From Sipunculus nudus (lineage: Eukaryota > Annelida > Sipuncula > Golfingiida > Sipunculidae): a stretch of DNA of 64,000 nt. Both the position numbers and the translations under genes were made by a program. The notes beneath the pieces were generated by a model. It did not search any database, was not told where the DNA came from, and saw nothing but the letters and a program-made list of their open reading frames with translations. Shown one piece after another: positions 1-10,454 of this stretch. The stretch is from positions 50,037,429 through 50,101,428 of the forward strand of contig CM049312.1 in assembly GCA_026874595.1 (NCBI GenBank). The letters run 5' to 3'. Every line of letters starts with the position of its first letter. Position 1 is the first letter of the stretch.

Positions 1-2
1 TG

Positions 3-746
3 TGCCGGGAGGTATTCCCCTCCCGTCGAGCCCGGCACGCCCACCATACAGCCCGACATGGTGCAGACCGGGAGACGGTCTACACCTGCAACATCTGCGG
101 CTGGGCACATTTCCGCAGGCGGGAGGTGAAAGGCCACCTACACCGTGCCCATGCTGTAGGGGAAGACAGAGCCTCCTACATCCAGGTTCGTGAGTCCAGG
201 GAGGCGAAGCATGGCCTGCTGCGGTGTGAATTCCCTGACTGTGGGTACCAGACCGTGAACCAGTCCTTAGTGGTCCACGAGAACCACTCCGGTCTCTCGA
301 CGAGTCGGGAGATGACGGAGGTGGGAGAGGATGTCAATGAAGGGGCGGAGCCCATGGACGAAAGGTCCGTGAAACCTCCGTCCCCACAGGTCCCGAGGTC
401 ACAGGTGACTTGGGGGGCGAAGGACTACCGGTACTACGGTAGCGGTTCCCGGAAGCCCTACGAAGGCTCAGGGGAAGTCCAAAGTTCCCAGATTATAGGT
501 TCGGAGAATCCGGACCCTGAAGGGCCTGAGGCTTCCCCTGCTAAAGACGTCGGTGAAGTTGTCTCTGCTTCACGAACCGTCATGTGCCAGAGAGTGCCTC
601 GGGGTTTTCTTGTGCCCTTGCCTGCGGTAGAGGGCGCTTTGGTTCTGACGAACCTTGAGTCAGGGGAGCAGTACCAGAAGTGGCTGCTGGAGGTTCCCCC
701 GCCGCCGCCTGAGTCATCTGACATGCCGAAACTAGAGGATATGTAA
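3..746 (+). CDS. C2H2-like zinc-finger protein, 5'-truncated by window edge
   Basis: The frame is open from the window edge to a TAA at 744-746, giving about 247 codons with no start needed inside the window. Near the start it shows one clear finger (CNIC, 12 residues, then H-x4-H). A looser one precedes it (C...HHTARHG), and a third follows (CEFPDC ... HENH). The rest is acidic, proline-rich and of low complexity, ending in a PPPPPE stretch and PKLEDM. Base composition is clearly more GC-rich than the surrounding DNA, which supports real or recently active coding. Fingers of this kind occur in host transcription factors and also at the N terminus of non-LTR retrotransposon proteins. No reverse transcriptase follows, so the identity stays open. 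Transcription direction is inferred from the ORF only. Confidence 0.5.
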   Translation, partial: CREVFPSRRARHAHHTARHGADRETVYTCNICGWAHFRRREVKGHLHRAHAVGEDRASYIQVRESREAKHGLLRCEFPDCGYQTVNQSLVVHENHSGLSTSREMTEVGEDVNEGAEPMDERSVKPPSPQVPRSQVTWGAKDYRYYGSGSRKPYEGSGEVQSSQIIGSENPDPEGPEASPAKDVGEVVSASRTVMCQRVPRGFLVPLPAVEGALVLTNLESGEQYQKWLLEVPPPPPESSDMPKLEDM

Positions 747-970
747 AAACCTCTGGTCTAGGTATGTGGCCATCCTAGGTTTACCTGGGATGCCCCGATT
801 CTGATCATTTTTTTGCCCTGGGGGACCCCGGGGATACAAATTGTCAGAATCAAGAAATTGGCCAACCTCCTAGGGTACCTGGGAAGGTGATTGTGCATCT
901 TATTGCTTCAGTTAAAGACTTTTTTTTTTTAAGATAGCATAGTATTATAGACTTAATTAGTAATTAGTGG
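747..970. other. Non-coding sequence after the zinc-finger ORF
   Basis: The first about 100 bases stay GC-rich, with an imperfect palindromic CCTGGGGGACCCCGGGG segment near 815-835. The sequence then turns AT-rich with a T-run at 920-930. It may be a 3' UTR. No gene is seen. Confidence 0.4.
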
Positions 971-1053
971 TAATCTAATGGTCAATTATAAGTCCGGTGA
1001 CTCTGTGTCACAAGTGTGCCAGTGAACCGGGAAACTAATTATCCATTAGATTA
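971..1053. repeat. Short inverted-repeat element, copy 1
   Basis: An 83-bp unit is bounded by perfect 11-bp inverted repeats, TAATCTAATGG and CCATTAGATTA. The interior is itself weakly palindromic (CCGGTGACT ... AGTGAACCGG). A second copy with the same ends lies at 2859-2938 and the similarity runs a few bases into the flanks. It looks like a tiny MITE or foldback element. No convincing target duplication was found. Confidence 0.6.
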
Positions 1054-1375
1054 AATTACATGTTTTGGTTTCTATGTGTTATATTTTTATCTTTTATATG
1101 TTATAAGATCAGTTTAAATATGATTGAGCATCTTATACTGAATATACTTAATACGTAGACATGATTTATTTTAATACGTAGACAGAACCAGTAAAAAAAA
1201 AAAAATGCATCGGTTAAACCTCATATTAAATCCTGGTGTGGATTGGTAGATTATCATCGTCACTGTACATGTTTAGAACAATGTCATCACTAAAATGTAA
1301 TATTCATGTCTATTCCTTGACTCGTATAAATATTTGATAGTTGTAGTATTGCAGCCTGGTATGCGGGTTTCATTA

Positions 1376-1409
<34 letters not shown>

Positions 1410-1895
1410 TAAGTGACTTAATTTTGTAAATTTAACATCTTCAAAAGAGGTATAAAATAATTTAATTAATAATTATCAAACTGATATAATACGATGAACA
1501 GTTCAGGTCATTGTTGATGCTGGTTCACAGGGGGTGCATCAGGGCTGCGGTGTTTCGTTGGGCGTCATCGGGGCTCACCCGGAGACGGAGGGGCCACCAT
1601 GCCGAACGCGAGGCGCAGTGTGTCCGGTGCATCTCTTCAAAGTGAACCATGTCTCCAACTTACACTTATTATTAAAATTATCATAAATTGTTAACAGGTG
1701 GATGTAAGTGTTTACATTTTGGGGCATGCTAGTATACATAAACCCCCAAAATAGACTTGTACATTACCATATTCAATTTATCTGCTATATATTTAAGCCA
1801 TTCTATGAACAATTATAAATGTTAATGCTATGTAGCTATATAGCGCTGCCTGCGTGCAGTTTCATTTGTGGGCCTGCTTGTCTTTTTCCCCACAG
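1054..1895. other. AT-rich spacer, no gene seen
   Basis: AT-rich sequence with an A-run at 1378-1406. A short GC-rich island at about 1510-1640 has no long open frame. Nothing else could be supported. Confidence 0.4.
1378..1406 (+). repeat. Poly(A) tract
   Basis: An uninterrupted run of about 29 A residues. It could be a retroposon tail, but no target duplication or body was recognised upstream. Confidence 0.7.
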
Positions 1896-1946
1896 GTTCT
1901 GTACCAGATAAATCGCTTAACACCATAGCTACATTAGACATTGGAG
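1896..1946 (+). other. Possible 51-bp internal exon (weak)
   Basis: A pyrimidine-rich tract ending CCCCACAG precedes the segment and GAG|GTAC follows it. Only one of the three frames is open (reading SVPDKSLNTIATLDIGG). Splice-like signals around so short a segment are common by chance. No neighbouring exon is seen on this strand. Confidence 0.15.
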
Positions 1947-2858
1947 GTACTTTCTGTTGCCATCATGTTTTGTAAAAAAAAAAAAAAATCTTATTCTGAG
2001 TAATAGTGTCACTTGCAGTTTTACTTATTAGAGTACATGTATGCACATCTTTGGCTGTACATGCATGTAGGATTATTTATACGAGGGTAGTGGCACATAT
2101 ATTTATACATATAAGCTTAACCTGTCAAAGGTGTAGAAAATATGTGTACATATATGTGCGTGCAGATACACGGATTCTGAATATATGTGTCTGTATTAGG
2201 TCTCATATGTTTACTATGATGTATCATCCCAAGTGTAGGGCCACCTGTTTGTTCTGGTCCTGCGTTGGTAGCAATGTGTATCCATATATTTGTTAATTCC
2301 AGCGTAAAATCAATTAAAATTTAAACAGGAGATTTTAAATTGTGCGGCCTTGTTCGCTGATCTATGTTTAGTTATTTTATTTTAAAAAAAAACAATGACG
2401 GTAACTTTACATACGGAGGTTTCATTTCTTATTTTGATTATTAACTTTTAGCATTTTGTAGTGAGCATTATATATCTTTATATTTGTGTTCATGGAATTT
2501 GTACTTTAACATTTAAGAGTTTAGTGTATGTATAGATATATGATATGTGCACACGGAATGATAGCTTTGCTGTGCGCATCAGCCTGTACCGAGGGCAGGC
2601 CAGACTTAAAACCCCTCCCAGGCCTGGTGCATCAGCAGGTTAGAATACCAGGAATTAATGTTGTATCGGTCTGTACTAGGGCCTGAAAGAGATGATACCC
2701 CTTCTATACACGGTGCAGCAGTGACTCCTGTGTGCGCATATGTACATGTACATGTATTTATAGATATATTTATATAAATTTTTGTGCGTCGGTCATAGGT
2801 GTATATATACCTGACAGGATAATTAATCATAGCTATGGTGTTTAATTGTAATTAATAG
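1947..2858. other. AT-rich spacer with TATA/CATA-rich DNA
   Basis: Alternating purine-pyrimidine stretches (ACATGTATG, TATATATGT types) fill much of this interval. The short open frames have the composition of simple sequence, so no gene is called. Confidence 0.4.
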
Positions 2859-2938
2859 TAATCTAATGGTTTATTTTAGATCAGGTGACTGTGACACAAG
2901 TGTGCCAGTGATCCGGCCCATAATAATCCATTAGATTA
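2859..2938. repeat. Short inverted-repeat element, copy 2
   Basis: It has the same 11-bp terminal inverted repeats as copy 1 and the same core, ACACAAGTGTGCCAGTG. The two copies are in direct orientation about 1.9 kb apart. Confidence 0.6.
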
Positions 2939-3009
2939 AATTATACGTTTGTTCATTTACACTTACAAGTTTAAGTTTCATTTGAATGGTCTCTGGTTTA
3001 TGAGGTTAG

Positions 3010-3310
3010 CTCGCGAGGACGCTTCGCTCTAAGGTGGGGGCAGTGTTGCACGATTGCCCTCCTGGGAGTTTACCCGGGAATACATCCCCACCTAGTGTCA
3101 TGGTAACCAGGGGGATTTCCCTTGGTGATGCCACTGACCAGGAGAGCCCCTGGGGTAAATTCCAGCTTTGGGGACACAGAGCTGGCCAGGCTGTAACAGG
3201 AGCCGGGGATACCCTGGTATTTGAGTCTGTGACCCCGCTCTCTTGGTGCTGAGACAGCAAAGCGACGAGGCGTGCCCCAGAGACCCTCTTGCGATATCCA
3301 GTACTAGCCC
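3010..3310. other. GC-rich island, unassigned
   Basis: About 300 bp of clearly higher GC than its flanks, with overlapping open frames of 70-105 codons on both strands. A frame open on both strands is expected of GC-rich DNA, and no domain is recognisable. It may be a fragment of the element or gene that supplied 3-746. Confidence 0.3.
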
Positions 3311-3959
3311 TTCTTCTCTTCATTATATTCGGTTCGTATATTTACATTATCTATATATTTCTCATGTTTATATTGTATAGGAGCTGGTTGTAATAGTTTG
3401 CTCTCAAGGGAGTGTAGCAAAACAGCCAACTAGTTGCATAGATCAAATATGTATTTATAATCTCAATAAATTACTTGGTTTGATATAATTATTTGTTACT
3501 GTTCTATGTATGCTATTCTCCTTGTGCGCGGCCACCAGTCACGCTACCTTTAATTAATAGCTGGACCCCAGTCTAGTAACAGTATAGAGCTCTACTCTGA
3601 TAAAATAATTAGTCGAAATTTGCTTCCACTTTGTACCTGCTCCATCGCCCTCTTATGACATTAAGACTATTTGGCCGGAGTATAGAATCCGGTCTTCAAG
3701 CTTCATTTCCAAGATGGGTCTGAACTGACTTGACCAACAGTACCCGAAGTGCTACCCTGTCCTGTAGTAGTACATTTGTAATATGAGGAGTGTCAAGACG
3801 GAGCCAGTGTTGATATGTTTGATTTGATTGACAGATAACTGGCGCAATAGCCCGCATGTAAGGGCCACATGCTCACAAAGAAAATTCCAACACCCAGCCG
3901 TCACAGAGTCCTGACCCCAGCCCTGTGCACACCTTAAGCATAATTTTTAATTTTTAGAC
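3311..3959. other. Spacer, no gene seen
   Basis: Mostly AT-rich unique-looking sequence. Nothing else could be supported. Confidence 0.4.
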
Positions 3960-4085
3960 TCAACAGACGTGATGCCACCAAGCCAAGCAGTGAGCCATGC
4001 AAGACCACCACAGCACCCACAGCCACAAAGGCAGAAGCAGCATGCATTCCCTCCACTGATCCCAGCAGTGGAGACCCAGCCATGC
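3960..4085 (+). repeat. Dispersed repeat R1, copy 1
   Basis: It shares long near-identical blocks with 4248-4434, such as CAACAGACGTGATGCC and GGCAGAAGCAGCATGCATTC. The copies differ by internal insertions, as expected of an old moderately repeated element. Confidence 0.7.
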
Positions 4086-4247
4086 CAATCGAGTGCTGAA
4101 CTCCTTATGTAAAATGATAGAACTACGAGACAAATGCCATTTTATACTTGCTGTTTCTGCCATTTAGACAATGTTAGCAAGTTTTTCTTCATAAGCCCCC
4201 TGCGGAATGCATTCACAAGGCTCTTTGCCGGCAGTGTTTCTTTAGAG

Positions 4248-4434
4248 ACAACAGACGTGTTGCCTCCAAGCCAAGCAGTAAGCCACGCAAGACCACCATC
4301 ATTTTACCCTCACCAGTGACTGAGGAAAGCTACAGCACCCACAGCCACAAAGGCAGAAGCAGCATGCATTCCCTCCACCGATCCCAGCAGCTGAGACCCA
4401 GCCATGTCAAGGCTCTTTGCCGGCAGTGTTTCAG
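4248..4434 (+). repeat. Dispersed repeat R1, copy 2
   Basis: Copy 2 is longer than copy 1 by an insert around 4290-4330. The tract CTTTGCCGGCAGTGTTTC occurs both just before it (about 4222) and inside it (about 4413). It shares the end CCACCGATCCCAGCAG with copy 3 on the other strand at 27981-28137. Confidence 0.7.
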
Positions 4435-4524
4435 GCCTGTCTTTCTGAGCCTGCATTTAAGTACGCAGGTTGCTTGCCCGGCAAGCTGTCACTCAAATCA
4501 AAACATAACAACATTGGCGCTGCC

Positions 4525-5659
4525 AGGGTGGGTTTTATCCGGATAAAACTTGTTTAATCAAGGACAATGGATAAAACTTGGTTTTATCCGGTTTAAACCA
4601 GTTTTATCCAGATTATACAGGATTAAACTGGATAAAACTAAGAATCACCTTGTAAAATTTATTTAAATTAACATAAATGATAATCTGGTTAAATAAGTTC
4701 AGAAGATTTATTAATAGATTAACAATATATAAGTTTTATATCCAATTGGCAATTTCCTCCAGGTTCATGTTTCACTGTTGTCAGCATCCACTATTAGCTA
4801 ATGCTCAACACACCAGATTGAAGAGCTGTCCCTTTGCCTTCTATGTTACTTTTTGGCTGGTAGTCAATTTCTCAAAAGGATGTATCATCTTTATAGTATC
4901 ATCCTCGATCAGCCATCAAATATTTACTCAGTCACGGGGCAGGCCTATCCAATGGAGGTATCTCCTCTCAGGCTATCATGACTGGATGGTTGTCAAATGG
5001 TAGCCCACTGTTGCTGCTTGAGTAAACATGCCTTTCCAGTGGCAAAAGAGTCAAGGAATCAAACTACTACCCCACATTCATAGAAACCTACTTGGGCAAG
5101 ATAGCTTTTCAAGTATTTTATTATTTGCGTCATGAAAGGTCACCCCCTCAAAATTATTGACATAATGACTGATGTCACTGTATATCTGGATCATGTACAT
5201 CTTTCTCAGATGTAAGAATAAATGCTTATCTGTGAATATATGATATACTATAGTACTACTGATATGTGAATTGCAGTTGTTTAGCTTTTTGATAGTGTAA
5301 TGTACAAAATAGGTAATAATGTTTAAATAAGTCATACTCTAACTGACCTCCCTAAATAAGAGAAATAATTTCAAGTTTCAAAATTATTATAAAAATCGTG
5401 GTATGATTACCTGTGACAAAAACTATGAGTTTTAGATAAATATATGGTCACATAATAATTCAGCTAACTAGACATAATGTTCATATAAGAACTGTATTTT
5501 TTACAGTGGAAAGCTAAACTTAATATAAAATGTATACTTCACAGACAGTGCACACCCAAACTTTGGATAAAACTGGATAAAAACCTCTTTAATCCGATCC
5601 AGATTAATCTGGATTTATTCAGTGGATTAAACCGACTGCGGATAAAACTGCCAACCCTG
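4525..5659. mobile_element. Non-autonomous DNA transposon with CAGGGT ends (hAT-like MITE)
   Basis: The left end reads CAGGGTGGGTTTTATCCG and the right end is the inverse of CAGGGTTGGCAGTTTTATCC, giving imperfect terminal inverted repeats. Both ends are followed inward by clusters of GGATAAAACTGG-type subterminal repeats in both orientations. The 1.1-kb interior has no intact transposase, only short broken frames. CAGGG-type ends with subterminal repeats are typical of hAT relatives. No clean 8-bp target duplication is visible, so the superfamily is inferred. Confidence 0.6.
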
Positions 5660-6099
5660 CTCCTTGCAGGGCTGGTATGCTTTTTTAAAAAAAATGCATA
5701 CATGGCTACAATAAAAAAGTTTTAATGTCATAAAAGGTCGATGGAGCTGGAACAAAGTTTGAGCAAAATTCAACCTATTATTAGCTCAGCTGACTATAAG
5801 TCATCTGAGCTATAGTCATTGTCCTTTGTCCGTCGTCCGGCCGTCTGTCCGTCAGTTAACCGGGCATGTTTTGAAACCGTTGGACCCACGAATAAAAAAA
5901 ATTTGCATACTGTTAGATGTCCCTAAAATCTCCTACCATACCGAAAATTGGCTCACTAGGACTTTGTTCCTTCGAGATATTAAGGAAAAACCTCTGTAGT
6001 TACACTTCAAGGCTGCCTAATTTCAAAACCACTGATCTGTTATTGATCATTTATAGCTATATTCTGAGCTATAGCGATCACTCTTTGTCTGTCGTCCGT

Positions 6100-7378
6100 A
6101 TGTCCGTTAACCTGGCACAAATCGTAACCGCTGGACCTAGAATCTTGTAACTTTACATTCTGAGAGGTCCATGAAAAATCTCCTTGGAAACCAGAAATTA
6201 GGTCTCTGTTACCCATATCCTTCGAGCTATGGGGCCTCAAAGTACCTCCCCAGAATATTAAAAAATTTCATACAAAAACTTCAATATCTCAGTAACTACA
6301 TCACTGATGGTCATGATTTTTTGCATACATATTGATCATGAGAAGTTTCATCACGTTCTGCAGACTGGTGGCGCCACCTGTATTTTTTGATATTTTATGA
6401 ATTTTTTCGCTATTTTTGAGACTTTTAAAAATGTGAACATCTGTTAACAGGGCACAAATTGTAAAGACTGGACCTAGAATCTTAATGCTTGACACACTGA
6501 GAGACCTATGAAAAGTCTCCATGGAAACCTGAAATAAGGTCTCTGTTACCCATATCCTTTGATAAAAACAAACTGCAACATCTCAATAACTACAAAACTG
6601 ATGGTCATGATTTTTGGCATACATATTAATCAAGAGGTGTTCGATCAGTTCCCGCAGACTGGTGATGCCACCTGTATTTTTCGATTTTTTACGAATTTTT
6701 TTTCTCTATTTTTGAGACCTATAAAGATATGAACACCTGTTAACAGGGCACAAATCATAACGACTGGACCTAGAATCTTCATTCTTAAAAAACTGGGAGA
6801 CCCATGAAAAGTCTACATGGAAACTTGAAATTAGGTCTCTGTTACCCATATCCTTTTAGCTATGGCACTCCAAAGTACAGCTCAGAATAATGGAAAAATT
6901 GATACAAAAGCTGAAGTATCTGAACAACTAATGCAGGGATCACCATAAATGTTTTTATCGATATTGATCATGGAGTGTTTCATCAGTTTCTGCAGACTGG
7001 TGGCACCACCTGTATTTGTTCAGGTTTTTTTTGCAAATTTTTTTCTCTATTTTTGAGACCTTTAAGGATGCTGTCATCTGTTAACATGGCACAAATTGTA
7101 ACAATAGGACTTAGAATCTTCATTCTTGTCATGCAAGGAGGCCCATAAAATGTGTCTGTGGAAACCTGAAATTAGGTCTCTATTACCCATATCCTTCAAG
7201 CTATAGGACTCCGAAGTATCCATCAGAATAATGGAAAATTTGATACAAAAGCTGAGGTATCTGAACAACTAATGCAGAGTTCACCATGATTCTTTGCATT
7301 GATATTGACCATTAAGTGTTTTTATTAGTTTCTGCAGACTGGTGGAACCACCTGTATTTTTTTTAAAGTTTATGCATT
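6100..7378 (+). repeat. Tandem array, about 338-bp units of family A-b
   Basis: Four units start with GGCACAAATCGTAAC-like blocks at about 6113, 6451, 6748 and 7088. Each runs through GAAATTAGGTCTCTGTTACC and a CATACATATTGATCATG-like block to GGTGGCGCCACCTG and a T-rich tail. The third unit is about 40 bp short. Minus-strand open frames through the units are broken in different places and show no coding conservation. Confidence 0.8.
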
Positions 7379-9483
7379 TTTGCTTGCCGGAAATCTTCGA
7401 TTTCGGCAAGCATGTTGGTCAGTTCCGTATGTCCATTTGTCTGTTTGTCTTTTTGTTTGTCTGCGCTCTCCTGGCCACAATTTGCAGCAATCAACATGAA
7501 ACTTACAGGGTTGATTGACAACCTAAAACCCTGGAACCCTATTGTTTTTGGTAAACATCTCATCATTGTGAAGGTCAAGGTCATGGAAAGTATGCAATAC
7601 AGTTTTTGCTCAATAACTTTGTAACAAATGGTCGTAGCCACTTAAACCATAGCTTGTTTTATTCGTCATTCCATGGCCTTTTATATGATGGGTACCTGAC
7701 TCAAATCTGCCGTTACCATGGTTATGCATTTTTGGGTTAAAACTTGATAATTTGAAAATAGTCATGCTACATTTTCTATCTTTGTCAATTTTTAAGCTAC
7801 AGACGTCTGGTTTTGGTCATTATGATAAAACTGAAAGTCTCGCCAAATCTCGCACTAGATCTGGTCAAACGTGAAAAAACGAGATTTTATTAAATATGAC
7901 CTACAGGTTGTATTTTTAGCTCAGCTGACTATAAGTCATCTGAGCTATGGTCGTGGTCCATTGTCCGTCGTCCGTCCGTCCGTGGATGTGGCACGTTTTG
8001 AAACCGTAAGACCTAGGAATCCAAAGTTCGGCATAATGTAAGATGTCCCCAAGATCTCCTACAAAGCCGAAAACTGGGTCTCTGCGACTTCTTTTCTTTT
8101 AGAAATTCAGGAAAAACCTCAATTTTTTTTTAAAAACCTATTTTTACACTTCAGGACTGCCTAATATCAAAACCACTCATCTGTTTTTCCTTAATTTACC
8201 ATAATTATGCCTCTATATAGTTCCTATGTACATGCCAGAAATTATGTCTGTATTATGTAAATTCAAAAAGTTATGGGCCCAAACATAATGCATTGTGTAA
8301 AAAATCAGGAAAGATATTTGATCACTTAAGACAAAATATGTTAAAGCTATAAACTTTTTTTCCAGTAATATAACCTTAATTAATCAAAATTAAATTGTAT
8401 ACCCAAAATTAGATCAAAATCTTTTAAATTTTTTAAAATATTAACAAAAATAAAAAATTGGTACCTTAAATTTTGCCCAACTTTGACCATGGCACGTTTT
8501 TTTCCTGTAAGTACTGTGGATTTAATTTTCACAGCATGTGCACATAAGGATTTAATCTGTTAAAATCTGAAATTTGAAAATAAAAGCTGCAAAATAAGGC
8601 TTGTAATTGAATTTTTTTTTTAGGCTCTTGATGTATTCCCTTATATTGACAAGCAGTCCACTTTGGTGACTTTAGGTCATTCAGTGCAGCTCTCTCCACT
8701 GAGTTGAGCTTGATCAGGCTGTCTGCAGTTAATACCAAACCACAGGGAGCCTTTTTCTCTGGCAACCCCTGCTCCCCCCCCCCTCCCCCCCCCCCCCCCA
8801 CCCCACCCCCATTCTGTTGACAGACCTGTACTATGAACTAGATGAATCTTAAAATTAACATTTTTTCAGCAACGAGCAGTAACAACGGAGACCCCTCCCC
8901 CCACCCACCCCTTCAATACACAGGACTAATAAACAAGATGAATCTATAATTTTCATATCATGCACACATAAAGATTTCAGCTTTTTAGTTTAAAAAGCTG
9001 AAAGAAATTGGCCAAAAATTGTAGCTTTTATTAATGTTTTTATGAGACCATGTCAGACCTTGGCTCTCTGTAGCACCTCTTGAGTCACCTGTATGTTGAC
9101 CTTGTTGAACTTTCAGCAAATTATGCATGCTTGAGGCGAGGCATAAACTGGGGCTCCAGGCAGCTCACTATATAATGGCCAGCCACAGTTGATCCAGGTG
9201 TCCAACCCAACTCATCTAGTAGTTTTAACCAACAACATAACAATAAACAATAAATTAATAAATTTTTATTGTTTTTTAATAACAAATTAAGGAAAAATAG
9301 AAAAGGAATTTGTTAGTTGATAATAACAGGAAATTAACTTGCAGTTACAGATGATATAAGAATCTTGTATCGATGGATAGAATGTCACATATTCCAAATA
9401 ACACCATGCAGTCACCTATGGTATTTTTCAGTTCAATTTTAATGATAAAAAAGTAAATCATATTATTCATTACTAATCATTAG

Positions 9484-9488
9484 GGATC
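9484..9488 (+). repeat. Target site duplication GGATC, left
   Basis: GGATC immediately precedes the 5' LTR and recurs at 21400-21404 immediately after the 3' LTR. The empty paralogous site at about 51296-51300 has a single GGATC. Confidence 0.9.
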
Positions 9489-10283
9489 TGACACAAATGT
9501 GCTACCCGCCTAGTGTATGTCAAATGGAATGTCATAAATAATGAAATAAGTTAGGGAAAACATAATTTCTGCAGTGCATTAAAAGGTCAGTTTATATTAA
9601 AATGAAATATCAGATCATAAAGTGTAGTTAGAGAGACAGAGCTAATAATATTTGGTAAATTTGTCAGCTGTTGTTGTCATCATGTTTATTTACATCCGTG
9701 CTGACGACGCTGGGGAATTGTTCCATAGTATTTTATTTATTATGTAAGTAAATGGACTTACTGTACCATGATTTATTATAATTAGATGACAGAAGGTTAT
9801 AGAGAATTCAGGTAATGTGTATTTTCCAATAGGTAAATTCTAGAAAATCCCGTAGGTGCTAGTCTTGACCAGAAACGACTTGATTATTCTAGAGACTTCT
9901 AGAAGTTTCGGTTACCCAGGTATAAATAGGGCGGTGTCAAGGCCGGGGGAGAGGAATGAATTTGGAAGTTAGCGTCAACTGGTGACGGGTCGTTATATAG
10001 TTGAACACTGAGCGGGGTGTTTTATAAATTCCGCGAGGACAGTATTAGTCCTGGAGAGAAGATACATAGTTGTAGCCGATCAGGGCGTAAGAAGATATAC
10101 GTGATTGGTATTTGTTGAAGACGTTGTTATTGTAAGATTGGAACCAGTCAACGACGACAGTGGCCAATTGTTGGATGTTACCGGAATAAACCGTGTTCTT
10201 CAGTTCAGACAACGAGTGGTATTTTGGACTTTTCAGTGTGAAAGAACTCGGGAATATATGTCCGCTGCGTGTGTGGTGTGACA
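9489..10283 (+). repeat. 5' LTR of the Gmr1-type element
   Basis: Direct repeat of 20606-21399, TG...CA bounded. It contains heat-shock-like arrays and a TATA box at 9921-9928. Confidence 0.93.
9838..9928 (+). promoter_or_regulatory. LTR promoter: heat-shock-element-like arrays plus TATA box
   Basis: At 9887-9909 five consecutive 5-bp units alternate as TTC-nn-GAG-nn-TTC-nn-GAA-nn-TTC, with one mismatch (GAG for GAA). The last three form a perfect nTTCnnGAAnnTTCn heat-shock element. A further TTCTAGAA lies at 9838-9845. TATAAATA follows at 9921-9928, eleven bases after the array. HSF binding is known to use such inverted nGAAn arrays. Heat or stress induction of this LTR is inferred. Confidence 0.6.
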
Positions 10284-10291
10284 TATATAAG

Positions 10292-10306
10292 TGGGGGCTT
10301 GTCCGG
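10292..10306 (+). other. Primer binding site, tRNA-Pro-like
   Basis: TGGGGGCTTGTCCGG starts eight bases after the LTR. It matches the primer site used with tRNA-Pro by several retroviruses, with one mismatch. The assignment is from known tRNA ends and was not checked against this genome. Confidence 0.7.
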
Positions 10307-10454
10307 TGACAGACAGCAGAAGAAATCAAGTAGAAATTCAACAGATCGAAGTGTGGATTGGGCGATAATCGGCAAGATACGTAAAATCCAGAAATACTAC
10401 TGCCAGAAGTCGGTATAATTCTGATAGCAGTGAGATCGACTGTGCTGTAACAAT

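Noticed and set aside
971-1053. Hammerhead ribozyme or retrozyme in the short inverted-repeat element
   Set aside because: The conserved CTGATGA and GAAA core blocks are absent.
4677-5335. Transposase remnant inside the CAGGGT-ended element
   Set aside because: Both strands were read. The frames are short and no hAT blocks such as the dimerisation domain could be recognised.
6301-6522. Minus-strand frames through the A-b units (also 57938-58505, 59103-59297, 60148-60571)
   Set aside because: Similar frames recur because the units are tandem repeats. Stops and frameshifts differ between units and no codon-level conservation is visible.
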